A DNA stretch of 8,468 nucleotides from Prevotellaceae bacterium UBA2744 (GTDB taxonomy: Bacteria; Bacteroidota; Bacteroidia; Bacteroidales; Bacteroidaceae), in NCBI GenBank assembly GCA_002353575.1, contig DEJQ01000036.1, forward strand, positions 1 to 8,468, given 5' to 3'. Numbering within the stretch: the stretch's first letter is position 1; every line of letters starts with the position of its first letter. A program made the position numbers and the translations under genes. Shown one piece after another: positions 1 to 7,063 of the stretch. The notes beneath the pieces were generated by a model. That model did not search any database, had not been told where the DNA came from, and saw only the letters and a list, made by a program, of their open reading frames with translations.

Positions 1-139
1 TGCGTCACATAGTCGCTAAAAAAAGTTGAATGTTTTTTTGTGAACCCTGAAAAACTGTCTTTCCCTGTATTGGCTTGGAGGATGTTTTTTTGCGAATCAC
101 AAGGTGTTTTTTATGCACGAACATTATAAATAAGAGAAT
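1..139. other. AT-rich intergenic leader with T-tracts
   Basis: I see no credible coding region here. The stretch contains three runs of T, at 33-39, 85-91 and 107-112. The first two lie in near-identical 15-base contexts (ATGTTTTTTTG, then T or C, then GAA) at 30-44 and 82-96. It is probably the upstream part of the promoter region for the downstream + strand genes. No convincing promoter for a gene to the left was found. Confidence 0.5.
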
Positions 140-165
140 TTTTGTCGTACCTTTGCACGACAAAA
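140..165 (+). promoter_or_regulatory. Bacteroidetes-type promoter inside a perfect inverted repeat
   Basis: TACCTTTG at 148-155 matches the Bacteroidetes -7 consensus TAnnTTTG. The -33 region, about 20 bases upstream (ATTATA near 123-128), matches the TTTG consensus poorly. The -7 box is flanked by two perfectly complementary 9-base arms, TTTTGTCGT (140-148) and ACGACAAAA (157-165), separated by 8 bases. Transcription would start around 159-163, so the palindrome would not be fully transcribed. An operator for a dimeric regulator fits better than an RNA hairpin. The promoter would serve the small ORF and birA, and perhaps the whole series. The box is seen directly; the operator role is inferred. 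Confidence 0.6.
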
Positions 166-171
166 CGATTT

Positions 172-201
172 ATGGACATTTTTTCACTGAAACAGATATA
201 A
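172..201 (+). other. Possible nine-codon upstream ORF in the leader
   Basis: An ATG at 172-174 opens a short frame reading MDIFSLKQI and stops with TAA at 199-201, ten bases before the start of the next small ORF. It would lie close to the 5' end of the mRNA from the predicted promoter. It has no run of one amino acid of the kind attenuator leaders carry, and no Shine-Dalgarno is visible. It may be chance. Confidence 0.15.
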
Positions 202-211
202 GACGGCATAT

Positions 212-385
212 ATGAAAACGCACAGAAAAATCCTATTAAGCGAGAGCAGAGCCACGCACTTCATGAGCTATGCCGAGCATGAGAATTCCGGCCGCAAGGC
301 AAACATTCTGAGAGCGGCCTTCAGCTGGCTGATACTGCTTGTGATGAGCCTTACGGCAGGAGAAGCCGAGGCCGTGAATAACTAA
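212..385 (+). CDS. Small hypothetical protein with one membrane segment (57 aa)
   Basis: I do not recognise this protein. The frame starts at ATG 212 and ends with TAA 383-385. The N-terminal half is polar and rich in basic residues (MKTHRKILL...). Residues 35-50 (AAFSWLILLVMSLTAG) are hydrophobic and long enough for one membrane segment or an uncleaved or late signal sequence; EAEA follows at 51-54. It sits between the predicted promoter and birA, 42 bases before the birA start, so it should be co-transcribed with birA. After the TAA the same frame stays open for 13 codons and encodes an acidic tail ending at TAG 425-427, directly against the birA ATG. The full-length protein may therefore have been about 71 residues, shortened here by a nonsense codon. 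Coding status rests on promoter position and the coherent hydrophobic segment only. Confidence 0.5.
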   Translation: MKTHRKILLSESRATHFMSYAEHENSGRKANILRAAFSWLILLVMSLTAGEAEAVNN

Positions 386-427
386 TACATCGAAGATGAC
401 GAGTTAAAAATGGACGGAGACGATTAG

Positions 428-1171
428 ATGGAAAAACTTACAAGAATAAACCTGCCAAGAGTAGATTCGACAAATAATTTCTGCCGCGACATGCTTTCGT
501 TTGGCGATGAAATCGGGGGTATGACACTCGTAGTGGCAGAGTCGCAGACTGCAGGCAGAGGCCAGCAGGAGAATAAATGGGAATCGGAAGCAGGAAGCAA
601 CCTGACGTTCTCCCTACTCTGTCACCCTACGTTTGTGAAGGCGAGCCGACAGTTTGTTCTGTCGCAGTGTATGGCACTCGCTATCTGGAAAAGCCTTCGG
701 AAGATTGCAGAAAACGTAAGCATCAAATGGCCAAACGACATATATATTGGTGACAGAAAAGTAAGCGGCACTCTAATCGAATGTGACCTCAGCGGCAAGG
801 AGATAGAAAACTGCATCATAGGTGTAGGAGTGAACGTGAACCAAACCCAATTTCTTTCAGATGCGCCGAATCCCGTATCACTGAAACAGATTACTGGGAC
901 CGACTACGACAGAGACTCGCTGCTGGATTCCATCATCGCAGAGTTTCTCATTCTCTACGAGCAGATTAAGAACGACGGATATGAGACGATAAGGAATGAA
1001 TACATGCAGCATCTGTACCGCAGAGAAGGAATGCACAAATATGCCGACGTAAGAGGCGATTTCATGGCAGAAATTGCCGATATAGAACCCACTGGGCATC
1101 TCGTACTGCGTTTTGAGAATGGCAACACATGCCGATATGAATTTAAAGAAGTGAAGTTTATCATAGAATAA
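428..1171 (+). CDS. birA: Biotin-[acetyl-CoA-carboxylase] ligase, no repressor domain
   Basis: This cytoplasmic enzyme activates biotin with ATP to biotinyl-AMP and transfers it to the acceptor lysine of biotin carboxyl carrier proteins. The family motifs appear in order: GRGQQ at 43-47 (the adenylate-binding loop, normally GRGRxGR), KWPND at 100-104, KVSGTLIE at 111-118 and GVGVNVNQ at 132-139. A small C-terminal SH3-like part follows from about residue 200. At 247 residues it starts right at the catalytic domain, so it lacks the N-terminal helix-turn-helix of E. coli BirA and should not repress biotin genes. The ATG at 428 abuts the preceding TAG and has GGAGA at 416-420 as a plausible ribosome binding site. 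The QueA-like gene follows after 4 bases. Function is confident from motifs. Confidence 0.95.
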   Translation: MEKLTRINLPRVDSTNNFCRDMLSFGDEIGGMTLVVAESQTAGRGQQENKWESEAGSNLTFSLLCHPTFVKASRQFVLSQCMALAIWKSLRKIAENVSIKWPNDIYIGDRKVSGTLIECDLSGKEIENCIIGVGVNVNQTQFLSDAPNPVSLKQITGTDYDRDSLLDSIIAEFLILYEQIKNDGYETIRNEYMQHLYRREGMHKYADVRGDFMAEIADIEPTGHLVLRFENGNTCRYEFKEVKFIIE

Positions 1172-1175
1172 GAAA

Positions 1176-2420
1176 ATGGAGAAATATAGCCAGGGGAATC
1201 AAACCCAGCATATACAGATCAAGGATTTCGACTACGACCTGCCCGATGAGCGCATTGCGAAGTACCCACTAAAGCAACGCGACAGCAGTAAGTTGTTGGT
1301 CTACGAGAAGGGAACAGTGAGTGAGGACATTTTCACATCACTTCCCAAGTATATACCAGAAGGAGCACTGATGGTGTTCAACAATACGAAGGTCATTCAA
1401 GCACGTCTGCATTTTCGCAAAGACAGTATGCCAGGACAGAACAATGAAGGCGCACTCATCGAGGTGTTCTGTCTTGAACCGGCTACGCCGGCAGAATACC
1501 AAACTAATTTCCAGACAAAGGGTTGTGTGCAGTGGTATTGCATCATAGGCAATCTGAAGAAATGGAAGACGGGCAGTCTGTCGCGCCGTATCGACATAGG
1601 CGGAGAGAGCGTAACCCTGCAATGCGAACGCAAAGGGGCACACGGAACGAGCCACATCGTGGAGTTCCGATGGAATGGCAATTATACTTGGGCAGAAATA
1701 CTCGATGCCATCGGAGAACTGCCCATTCCACCATATCTGAACCGCAAGACAGAGGAATCGGATAAGACCACATACCAGACAGTGTATTCGAAGATAAAAG
1801 GGTCAGTAGCTGCACCAACTGCCGGACTGCACTTCACGCAGAACGTGCTGGAGAGCCTTGACCAAAAGGGTGTGGAACGCGAGGAACTGACACTGCACGT
1901 AGGAGCAGGCACATTCAAGCCTGTAAAGAGCGATGAAATCGGTGGTCATGACATGCACACGGAACATATTGCCGTAAAACGAAGCACCATAGAACGACTC
2001 ATAGTGCACAGAGGTGAAGCCGTAGCGGTAGGAACTACATCGGTACGGACGCTGGAAAGCCTCTACTACATGGGACTGAAAGCCATAAAAGGGGAAGAGA
2101 ATCTGCACATAGAACAATGGATGCCATACGATGAGAATACACCAGAGGTAGAAACAGTAGATGCGCTGAAAGCTCTGCTCCAATATATGGACAGACATGG
2201 GATGGAGATTTTGCATTCGTCAACACAGATTATCATTGCACCGGGGTACAAGTATCATATCGTCAAACGGATGGTCACCAATTTCCATCAGCCACAATCT
2301 ACTCTGCTGCTGCTGGTTTCGGCTTTTGTGAAAGGCGACTGGCGCAAGATATATGACTATGCTCTGAGTCATGATTTCCGATTCCTAAGTTATGGAGATT
2401 CATCAATCTTAATTCCGTAA
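1176..2420 (+). CDS. queA: S-adenosylmethionine:tRNA ribosyltransferase-isomerase, long QueA type
   Basis: QueA transfers and isomerises the ribosyl part of S-adenosylmethionine onto preQ1 in tRNA to give epoxyqueuosine, a late step of queuosine synthesis. Family signatures are clear: FDYDLPDERIA (18-28), FNNTKVIQARL (68-78), ELPIPPYL (181-188), YQTVYSKIKGSVAAPTAGLHF (200-220), LHVGAGTFKPV (240-250), GTTSVRTLES (286-295), TNFHQPQSTLLLLVSAF (368-384) and FRFLSYGD (401-408). At 414 residues it is some 60 longer than the usual 340-355. The extra length is an N-terminal extension of about 14 residues plus an insert of roughly 40 residues after TLES (296-345). The usual GxTDxFIYPG segment is changed to SSTQIIIAPG (348-357). 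It may therefore be a paralogue with shifted specificity. It sits 4 bases after birA and 3 bases before the Nudix gene, so it is co-transcribed. Confidence 0.88.
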   Translation: MEKYSQGNQTQHIQIKDFDYDLPDERIAKYPLKQRDSSKLLVYEKGTVSEDIFTSLPKYIPEGALMVFNNTKVIQARLHFRKDSMPGQNNEGALIEVFCLEPATPAEYQTNFQTKGCVQWYCIIGNLKKWKTGSLSRRIDIGGESVTLQCERKGAHGTSHIVEFRWNGNYTWAEILDAIGELPIPPYLNRKTEESDKTTYQTVYSKIKGSVAAPTAGLHFTQNVLESLDQKGVEREELTLHVGAGTFKPVKSDEIGGHDMHTEHIAVKRSTIERLIVHRGEAVAVGTTSVRTLESLYYMGLKAIKGEENLHIEQWMPYDENTPEVETVDALKALLQYMDRHGMEILHSSTQIIIAPGYKYHIVKRMVTNFHQPQSTLLLLVSAFVKGDWRKIYDYALSHDFRFLSYGDSSILIP

Positions 2421-2423
2421 AAA

Positions 2424-2924
2424 ATGAAAGACAACAACGACGAAATGTTTCCCATCGTGGATGAGAATGGGAATATAACAGGAGCAGCTACGCGAGGCGA
2501 ATGCCACTCCGGAAAGAAACTCCTGCACCCCGTAGTTCACCTGCACGTGTTCAACAGCGAAGGTGAACTGTACCTGCAGAAACGGCCGGAATGGAAGGAC
2601 ATACAACCTGGAAAATGGGACACTGCCGTAGGTGGTCATGTGGATCTTGGAGAGTGTATCGACGATGCCCTGAAACGCGAAGCTGAAGAGGAACTTGGAC
2701 TAAAAGATTTCAATGCAGAGCAGATTAGTTCATATATTTTTGAGTCGGAACGGGAAAAAGAACTTATCTTTGCATTCAAAACCATAACAGACACAGAAAT
2801 CACCCCGTCGGATGAACTCGACGGAGGCAGATTCTGGTCTATCGCCGACATAAAACAGAACATCGGCAAAGGGGTGTTCACACCTAACTTCGAGAACGAG
2901 ATAAAACGTACCAATCTAATATAG
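2424..2924 (+). CDS. Nudix hydrolase, isopentenyl-diphosphate-isomerase-like subgroup
   Basis: The protein (166 aa) has a full Nudix box at residues 71-93: G71, E77, then REAEEELGL at 85-93, matching GX5EX7REUXEEXGU, the metal-binding site for hydrolysis of nucleoside diphosphates linked to another group. The N-terminal layout (VDENGNITG at 12-20, H35 and H39, LQKRPEWKDIQPGKWDTAVGGH at 51-72) resembles the YfcD/IPP-isomerase-like branch of the superfamily. No signal peptide is seen, so it is probably cytoplasmic. The substrate cannot be named from sequence; house-cleaning of damaged nucleotides or an isoprenoid diphosphate are both possible. It starts 3 bases after the QueA gene, and its stop codon lies within the first copy of a 15-base tandem repeat. 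Confidence 0.9.
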   Translation: MKDNNDEMFPIVDENGNITGAATRGECHSGKKLLHPVVHLHVFNSEGELYLQKRPEWKDIQPGKWDTAVGGHVDLGECIDDALKREAEEELGLKDFNAEQISSYIFESEREKELIFAFKTITDTEITPSDELDGGRFWSIADIKQNIGKGVFTPNFENEIKRTNLI

Positions 2925-2942
2925 GATCAATCTAATATAGGA
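2912..2942 (+). repeat. 15-bp tandem duplication at the Nudix/esterase junction
   Basis: CAATCTAATATAGGA occurs at 2912-2926 and again, perfectly, at 2928-2942 (period 16). The first copy contains the end of the Nudix gene including its TAG; the second forms the spacer before the esterase ATG at 2947. The repeat therefore repeats an in-frame-looking end and lengthens the intergenic gap. A short inverted repeat, ATAGG-AA-CCTAT (2937-2948), overlaps the esterase start codon. Confidence 0.85.
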
Positions 2943-2946
2943 ACCT

Positions 2947-4653
2947 ATGAAACAAATTTTTATCACATTGTTCGCGATGCTCTCACTCACAGCATCAGCA
3001 CAAGACAACAAAAACGAGCAAGGAGAAATATGGCTCGACATCAACGGAGTGCGTGACCTCACAGCTGACTCCATCGAGATTGCCAATCAGGCACGTCCAG
3101 TTCCGGGTTCTTCACGCAAAGGGAATAACCCAGTTCTCTTCCTGGTAGGTAACTCTACTATGCGAACAGGTACTCGCGGAGACGGAAGTAATGGACAGTG
3201 GGGCTGGGGATTCTATGCTCACGAATACTACGATGCCGACAAGATTACTGTTGAGAACCTCGCACTCGGAGGCACCTCTCCACGTACTTTCTACCGTGAA
3301 CTGTGGGCTCCTATCGCAGCAGCCATACGTCCGGGCGACTACGTATTCCTGGAACTCGGACATAACGACAACGAACCCAAGAACCAGGTTCGCGAACGTG
3401 CCTCGTATAAGCCGGAAGGCAGACTGAGCATCACAGAGGATTCGATAGTACGCATCAACAAGCGCACAAATAAGATGGACACCATCTATACATTCGGAGG
3501 ATATACCCGCCGCTTCATCAACGAAGTGCGTGCAAAGGGAGGTATCCCGGTACTCTTCACTCTCACTCCGCGCAACGCCTACGAAACGGACGGCAAGACC
3601 ATACAGCGCAAGCTCTCCGACTTCACCCCTGCCATCTTCGCAATCGGCAAGGAGATGTGTGTGCCTGTAATCGACCTTAACGATATATCTGCTAAGAAAC
3701 TGGAGAAATACGGACCCTGGAAGACCGACTACCATTTCTTCCTCGACAAGATTCACTCATCTGCATTCGGAGCCATGATGAACGCACGCAGTGCAGCTGA
3801 AGGTATCGCTGCGTCGAACGACCCGCAACTCATCCGCCTGAAGTCTTTCATGAACGATAGGGTAAAGCCCAAACGTTGTGACCAGAAACGCGAGAAGGGC
3901 AAGCCGATGGTATTCCTTTGCGGCGACTCTACAGGTAAGAACGAAGACAAGAAACCCGACGGAATGTGGGGCTGGGGTTCACAGGGCTATACTGTATTCG
4001 ATGCCAAGAAGTGCGTATTCCAGAATCAGGCGAAGGCAGGACGCTCCACACGTACATACCTCGACGAAGAACGCTGGGAAGAGGTGTATAATTCGCTTGA
4101 GCCAGGCGACTACGTACTCATTCAGTTCGGGCATAACGACATAGGAGGCATTGACAAACAGAAGGAACGCGGTGTCATCGCTACAGACAAAGACACCTGT
4201 CACGTATATCACATGGCATCAAACGGCAAGTATAAAGTAATCTACTCTTTCGGATGGTACATTCGCAAAATGGTGCGCGACGCTCAGGAGAAGGGTGCAA
4301 CGCCAATCATACTGAGTTTCACTCCACGCAACGAATGGCATAAGGGCAAGGGTGAGGTGCGCGGTACATTCTACCCTGTAAACGAGAAAGCGAACAAGGA
4401 GTATATCGAACGCCGTAACGACAAGTACATCCCTGCATGGGACAAGGCCATCGCAGAGGAATGCGGTGTAGCATTCGTGGATGTACACAACATCACAGCC
4501 GATGCGCTTGACAAACTCGGAAAGGAAAAGGCTGCCGCCTACTTCAACCACGACCACACCCACACATCACTGAAGGGTGCAAAACTCAACGCGCAAAGTG
4601 TGGCAAAGGGACTTAAAGCAATCAAACATCCAGCTGCAAAACTGCTAAAATAA
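2947..4653 (+). CDS. Secreted tandem SGNH hydrolase, rhamnogalacturonan acetylesterase-like (CE12)
   Basis: The protein (568 aa) begins with a type I signal peptide (MKQIFITLFAMLSLTASAQD, cleavage likely after ASA, residue 18), so it acts in the periplasm or outside. Two homologous SGNH domains follow, about 62-290 and 319-560. The second has the complete CE12 set: GDST (326-329, Ser328), G365, GHND (395-398, Asn397) and DHTH (536-539, Asp536 and His539). The first has GNST (68-71, Ser70), G109, GHND (138-141) and DKIH (267-270), so the triad is kept but Asp of GDS is Asn69. Both also share WGWG, a TPRN segment and a GA motif after the histidine, showing internal duplication. CE12 members remove acetyl groups from rhamnogalacturonan I; the precise substrate is inferred. 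It lies 22 bases after the Nudix gene and 10 before HypD. Another polysaccharide acetyl ester is possible. Confidence 0.85.
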   Translation: MKQIFITLFAMLSLTASAQDNKNEQGEIWLDINGVRDLTADSIEIANQARPVPGSSRKGNNPVLFLVGNSTMRTGTRGDGSNGQWGWGFYAHEYYDADKITVENLALGGTSPRTFYRELWAPIAAAIRPGDYVFLELGHNDNEPKNQVRERASYKPEGRLSITEDSIVRINKRTNKMDTIYTFGGYTRRFINEVRAKGGIPVLFTLTPRNAYETDGKTIQRKLSDFTPAIFAIGKEMCVPVIDLNDISAKKLEKYGPWKTDYHFFLDKIHSSAFGAMMNARSAAEGIAASNDPQLIRLKSFMNDRVKPKRCDQKREKGKPMVFLCGDSTGKNEDKKPDGMWGWGSQGYTVFDAKKCVFQNQAKAGRSTRTYLDEERWEEVYNSLEPGDYVLIQFGHNDIGGIDKQKERGVIATDKDTCHVYHMASNGKYKVIYSFGWYIRKMVRDAQEKGATPIILSFTPRNEWHKGKGEVRGTFYPVNEKANKEYIERRNDKYIPAWDKAIAEECGVAFVDVHNITADALDKLGKEKAAAYFNHDHTHTSLKGAKLNAQSVAKGLKAIKHPAAKLLK

Positions 4654-4663
4654 CACATACATA

Positions 4664-7063
4664 ATGAATTTCCAGATTAAGAACCCCGAGAACGAGGGGG
4701 GTATGAATGAGCGCATAAAGAGACTGCGCCAACAATGTTTCGACACGCCGACCACCCTAAGTATCGAACGTGCCCTGATTGAAACTGCATTCTATAAGGA
4801 GAACTATGGCACAATGCCTATAGCCGTACTGCGTGCAAAGAATTTCTACGAAATATGTAAGAAGAAAACCATATACATAGGCGATGATGAACTCATCGTA
4901 GCTGAACGCGGGCCTGTTCCAAAGGCTGTGCCTACCTTCCCGGAACTGACCTGCCACTCTGTCGAGGACCTGCACACGCTGAACAGCCGCGAACTGCAGC
5001 GCTACACTATCAGCCAGGAAGATATCGACACCTACGAGAAGGAAGTGATACCATACTGGAAAGGCAAGACCCAGCGCGAACGTATCTTCAACCACGTATC
5101 GAAGGAATGGGAGGAGGCTTACCATGCAGGTGTATTCACAGAATTTATGGAACAGCGTGCTGCCGGACACACTGCAATGGACGGCAAGATGTACCATACA
5201 GGCCTGCTCGACGTAAAAGCTCGTATCGAGAAGAAAATCTCTGAACTCGACTATATCTACGACCCTGAAGCTACCGACAAGCAGCAGGAACTGGAAGCGA
5301 TGGCTATATCCTGTGATGCAGCAATACTCTTTGCTGAACGCCACGCAGAACTGGCTGAACAGATGGCAGCGAAGGAGTCAAACCCTCAGCGCAAGGCAGA
5401 ATTGGAGAAGATTGCAGACGTATGCCACTGGGTACCTGCCCATGCACCACGCGACCTGTGGGAAGCTATTCAGATGTACTGGTTCGTACACCTTGGCACC
5501 GTAACCGAACTGAATGGTTGGGACAGCATGAACCCAGGACACATCGACCAGCATCTCTATCCATTCTATAAGAAAGGTATCGAGGACGGCACACTGACCC
5601 GCGACAAGGCAAAGGAACTCATCTCATGTCTGTGGATTAAGTTCAACAACCAGCCTGCACCTCCAAAGGTAGGTGTTACTGCGTTGGAATCGGGTACTTA
5701 CAACGACTTCACGAATATCAACATCGGTGGAGTTGACAGAAACGGAAACAGTGCTGCCAACGACATCTCATACATGATCCTGGAGATTCAGGAAGAACTA
5801 CATGAACTGCAGCCTGGATTGTCTATCCACATAGCTGAGAACACCCCCGACGAATTTCTCATGGCAGGACTCAAGGTGATACGCCAGGGACACGGTTATC
5901 CGTCCATATTCAATCCCGACACTTATGTAAAGGAGATGACCCGCGCCGGCAAGTCGCTCGAAGACGCGCGCGAAGGCGGCTGCTCCGGCTGTATCGAAGT
6001 AGGTGCATTCGGCAAGGAGGCATATCTGCTCACCGGCTATTTGAACACCCCGAAGATTCTGGAGATAACCCTCAACAATGGTTACGACCCAATCGCAAAG
6101 AAACAACTGGGACTGAAGACCGGCGACCCACGCACCTTCACATCCTTCCAGCAGCTTTATGATGCCTGGCACCAGCAGATGGTATATTTCGTCAACCTGA
6201 AACTGTCGGTCAACAATTATATCGAACGAATGTTCTCACTCTATGCTCCAGCTACATTCCTAAGCCTGTATATCGATGACTGTATTGATAAGGGCAAGGA
6301 TTACTATAGCGGTGGAGCACGTTATAACACCACATACATTCAGTGTACCGGACTGGGAACTATCACCGACTGCTTCACAACCATCAAGAAGCATGTGTTT
6401 GAGGATCATCGCTACACCATGGAACAGATTCTTGCAGCATGCGAGAAGAACTTCGAAGGCGAAGAACAAATGCGTCAATATATCCGCAACCACACTCCAT
6501 TCTTCGGCAACGATGATGAATATGCCGACTCCATAGCCGTAAGGGTATATAACGACCTTGTGAATGCCATTGAGGGACGCCCCAACACACGTGGCGGCGA
6601 GACCCACCTGAATATGCTCAGCACAACCTGCCACAATTATTTCGGTTCTGTCTGCGGGGCAACTCCTAACGGACGTTTTGCCCACTTTGCAATCAGCGAC
6701 GGCACATCACCGGCACACGGTAGCGACAGCCACGGACCTACGGCCGTAATTAAGTCGCTCGGCAAACTCGACCAGACGAAGAGCGGAGGTACACTGCTGA
6801 ACGTGCGCTTCACCCCTGCCCTCTTCAAGCGTGATGAGGACATAAGGAAATGTGCCAGCCTCGTGCGCACATATTTCAAGTTCGGCGGACACCACATTCA
6901 GTTTAACATAGTAGATACAGAAACTCTGCGCGATGCACAGAAACATCCGGACCAGTACAAAGACCTGTTGGTGCGCGTGGCTGGTTACTCCGACTACTTC
7001 AACGACATGACCGAGCAACTGCAAAACGAGATCATTGCCCGTACAGAAAACAGTGCTGTATGA
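4664..7063 (+). CDS. hypD: Glycyl radical enzyme, trans-4-hydroxy-L-proline dehydratase
   Basis: The protein (799 aa) is a pyruvate-formate-lyase-family glycyl radical enzyme. The radical site is RVAGYSDYF (771-779, Gly774); the catalytic cysteine is in SGCIEVGAFGKEAY (441-454, Cys443, Glu445). HypD removes water from trans-4-hydroxy-L-proline to give (S)-pyrroline-5-carboxylate in the cytoplasm under anaerobic conditions. From memory, the Clostridioides difficile enzyme uses His160, Asp278, Ser334, Phe340, Cys434, Glu436 and Tyr450. Here His169, Asp287, Ser343, Phe349, Cys443, Glu445 and Tyr459 all fall at a constant +9 offset, which supports HypD over glycerol, propanediol or choline enzymes. 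The activase gene overlaps by 4 bases (ATGA), implying coupled translation. A second start, Met14 (4703), has GAGGGGGG at 4694-4701 upstream and gives 786 residues, close to the usual length; it may be the real start. No proC is nearby. Confidence 0.88.
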   Translation: MNFQIKNPENEGGMNERIKRLRQQCFDTPTTLSIERALIETAFYKENYGTMPIAVLRAKNFYEICKKKTIYIGDDELIVAERGPVPKAVPTFPELTCHSVEDLHTLNSRELQRYTISQEDIDTYEKEVIPYWKGKTQRERIFNHVSKEWEEAYHAGVFTEFMEQRAAGHTAMDGKMYHTGLLDVKARIEKKISELDYIYDPEATDKQQELEAMAISCDAAILFAERHAELAEQMAAKESNPQRKAELEKIADVCHWVPAHAPRDLWEAIQMYWFVHLGTVTELNGWDSMNPGHIDQHLYPFYKKGIEDGTLTRDKAKELISCLWIKFNNQPAPPKVGVTALESGTYNDFTNINIGGVDRNGNSAANDISYMILEIQEELHELQPGLSIHIAENTPDEFLMAGLKVIRQGHGYPSIFNPDTYVKEMTRAGKSLEDAREGGCSGCIEVGAFGKEAYLLTGYLNTPKILEITLNNGYDPIAKKQLGLKTGDPRTFTSFQQLYDAWHQQMVYFVNLKLSVNNYIERMFSLYAPATFLSLYIDDCIDKGKDYYSGGARYNTTYIQCTGLGTITDCFTTIKKHVFEDHRYTMEQILAACEKNFEGEEQMRQYIRNHTPFFGNDDEYADSIAVRVYNDLVNAIEGRPNTRGGETHLNMLSTTCHNYFGSVCGATPNGRFAHFAISDGTSPAHGSDSHGPTAVIKSLGKLDQTKSGGTLLNVRFTPALFKRDEDIRKCASLVRTYFKFGGHHIQFNIVDTETLRDAQKHPDQYKDLLVRVAGYSDYFNDMTEQLQNEIIARTENSAV

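Noticed and set aside
428..1171. BirA as regulator of biotin genes acting on the upstream palindrome
   Set aside because: The protein starts at its catalytic domain and has no helix-turn-helix, so it is not expected to bind DNA.
2937..2948. ATAGG-AA-CCTAT as a regulatory hairpin at the esterase start
   Set aside because: A 2-base loop cannot close the full stem and the arms are short; it is noted only as part of the duplication.
3112..3756. 214-codon open frame on the - strand inside the esterase
   Set aside because: It lies wholly opposite a signal-peptide-bearing enzyme with clear catalytic motifs, and its product shows no recognisable domain.
4757..5344. 195-codon open frame on the - strand opposite HypD
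   Set aside because: Shadow of the glycyl radical enzyme gene; no domain or start context supports it.
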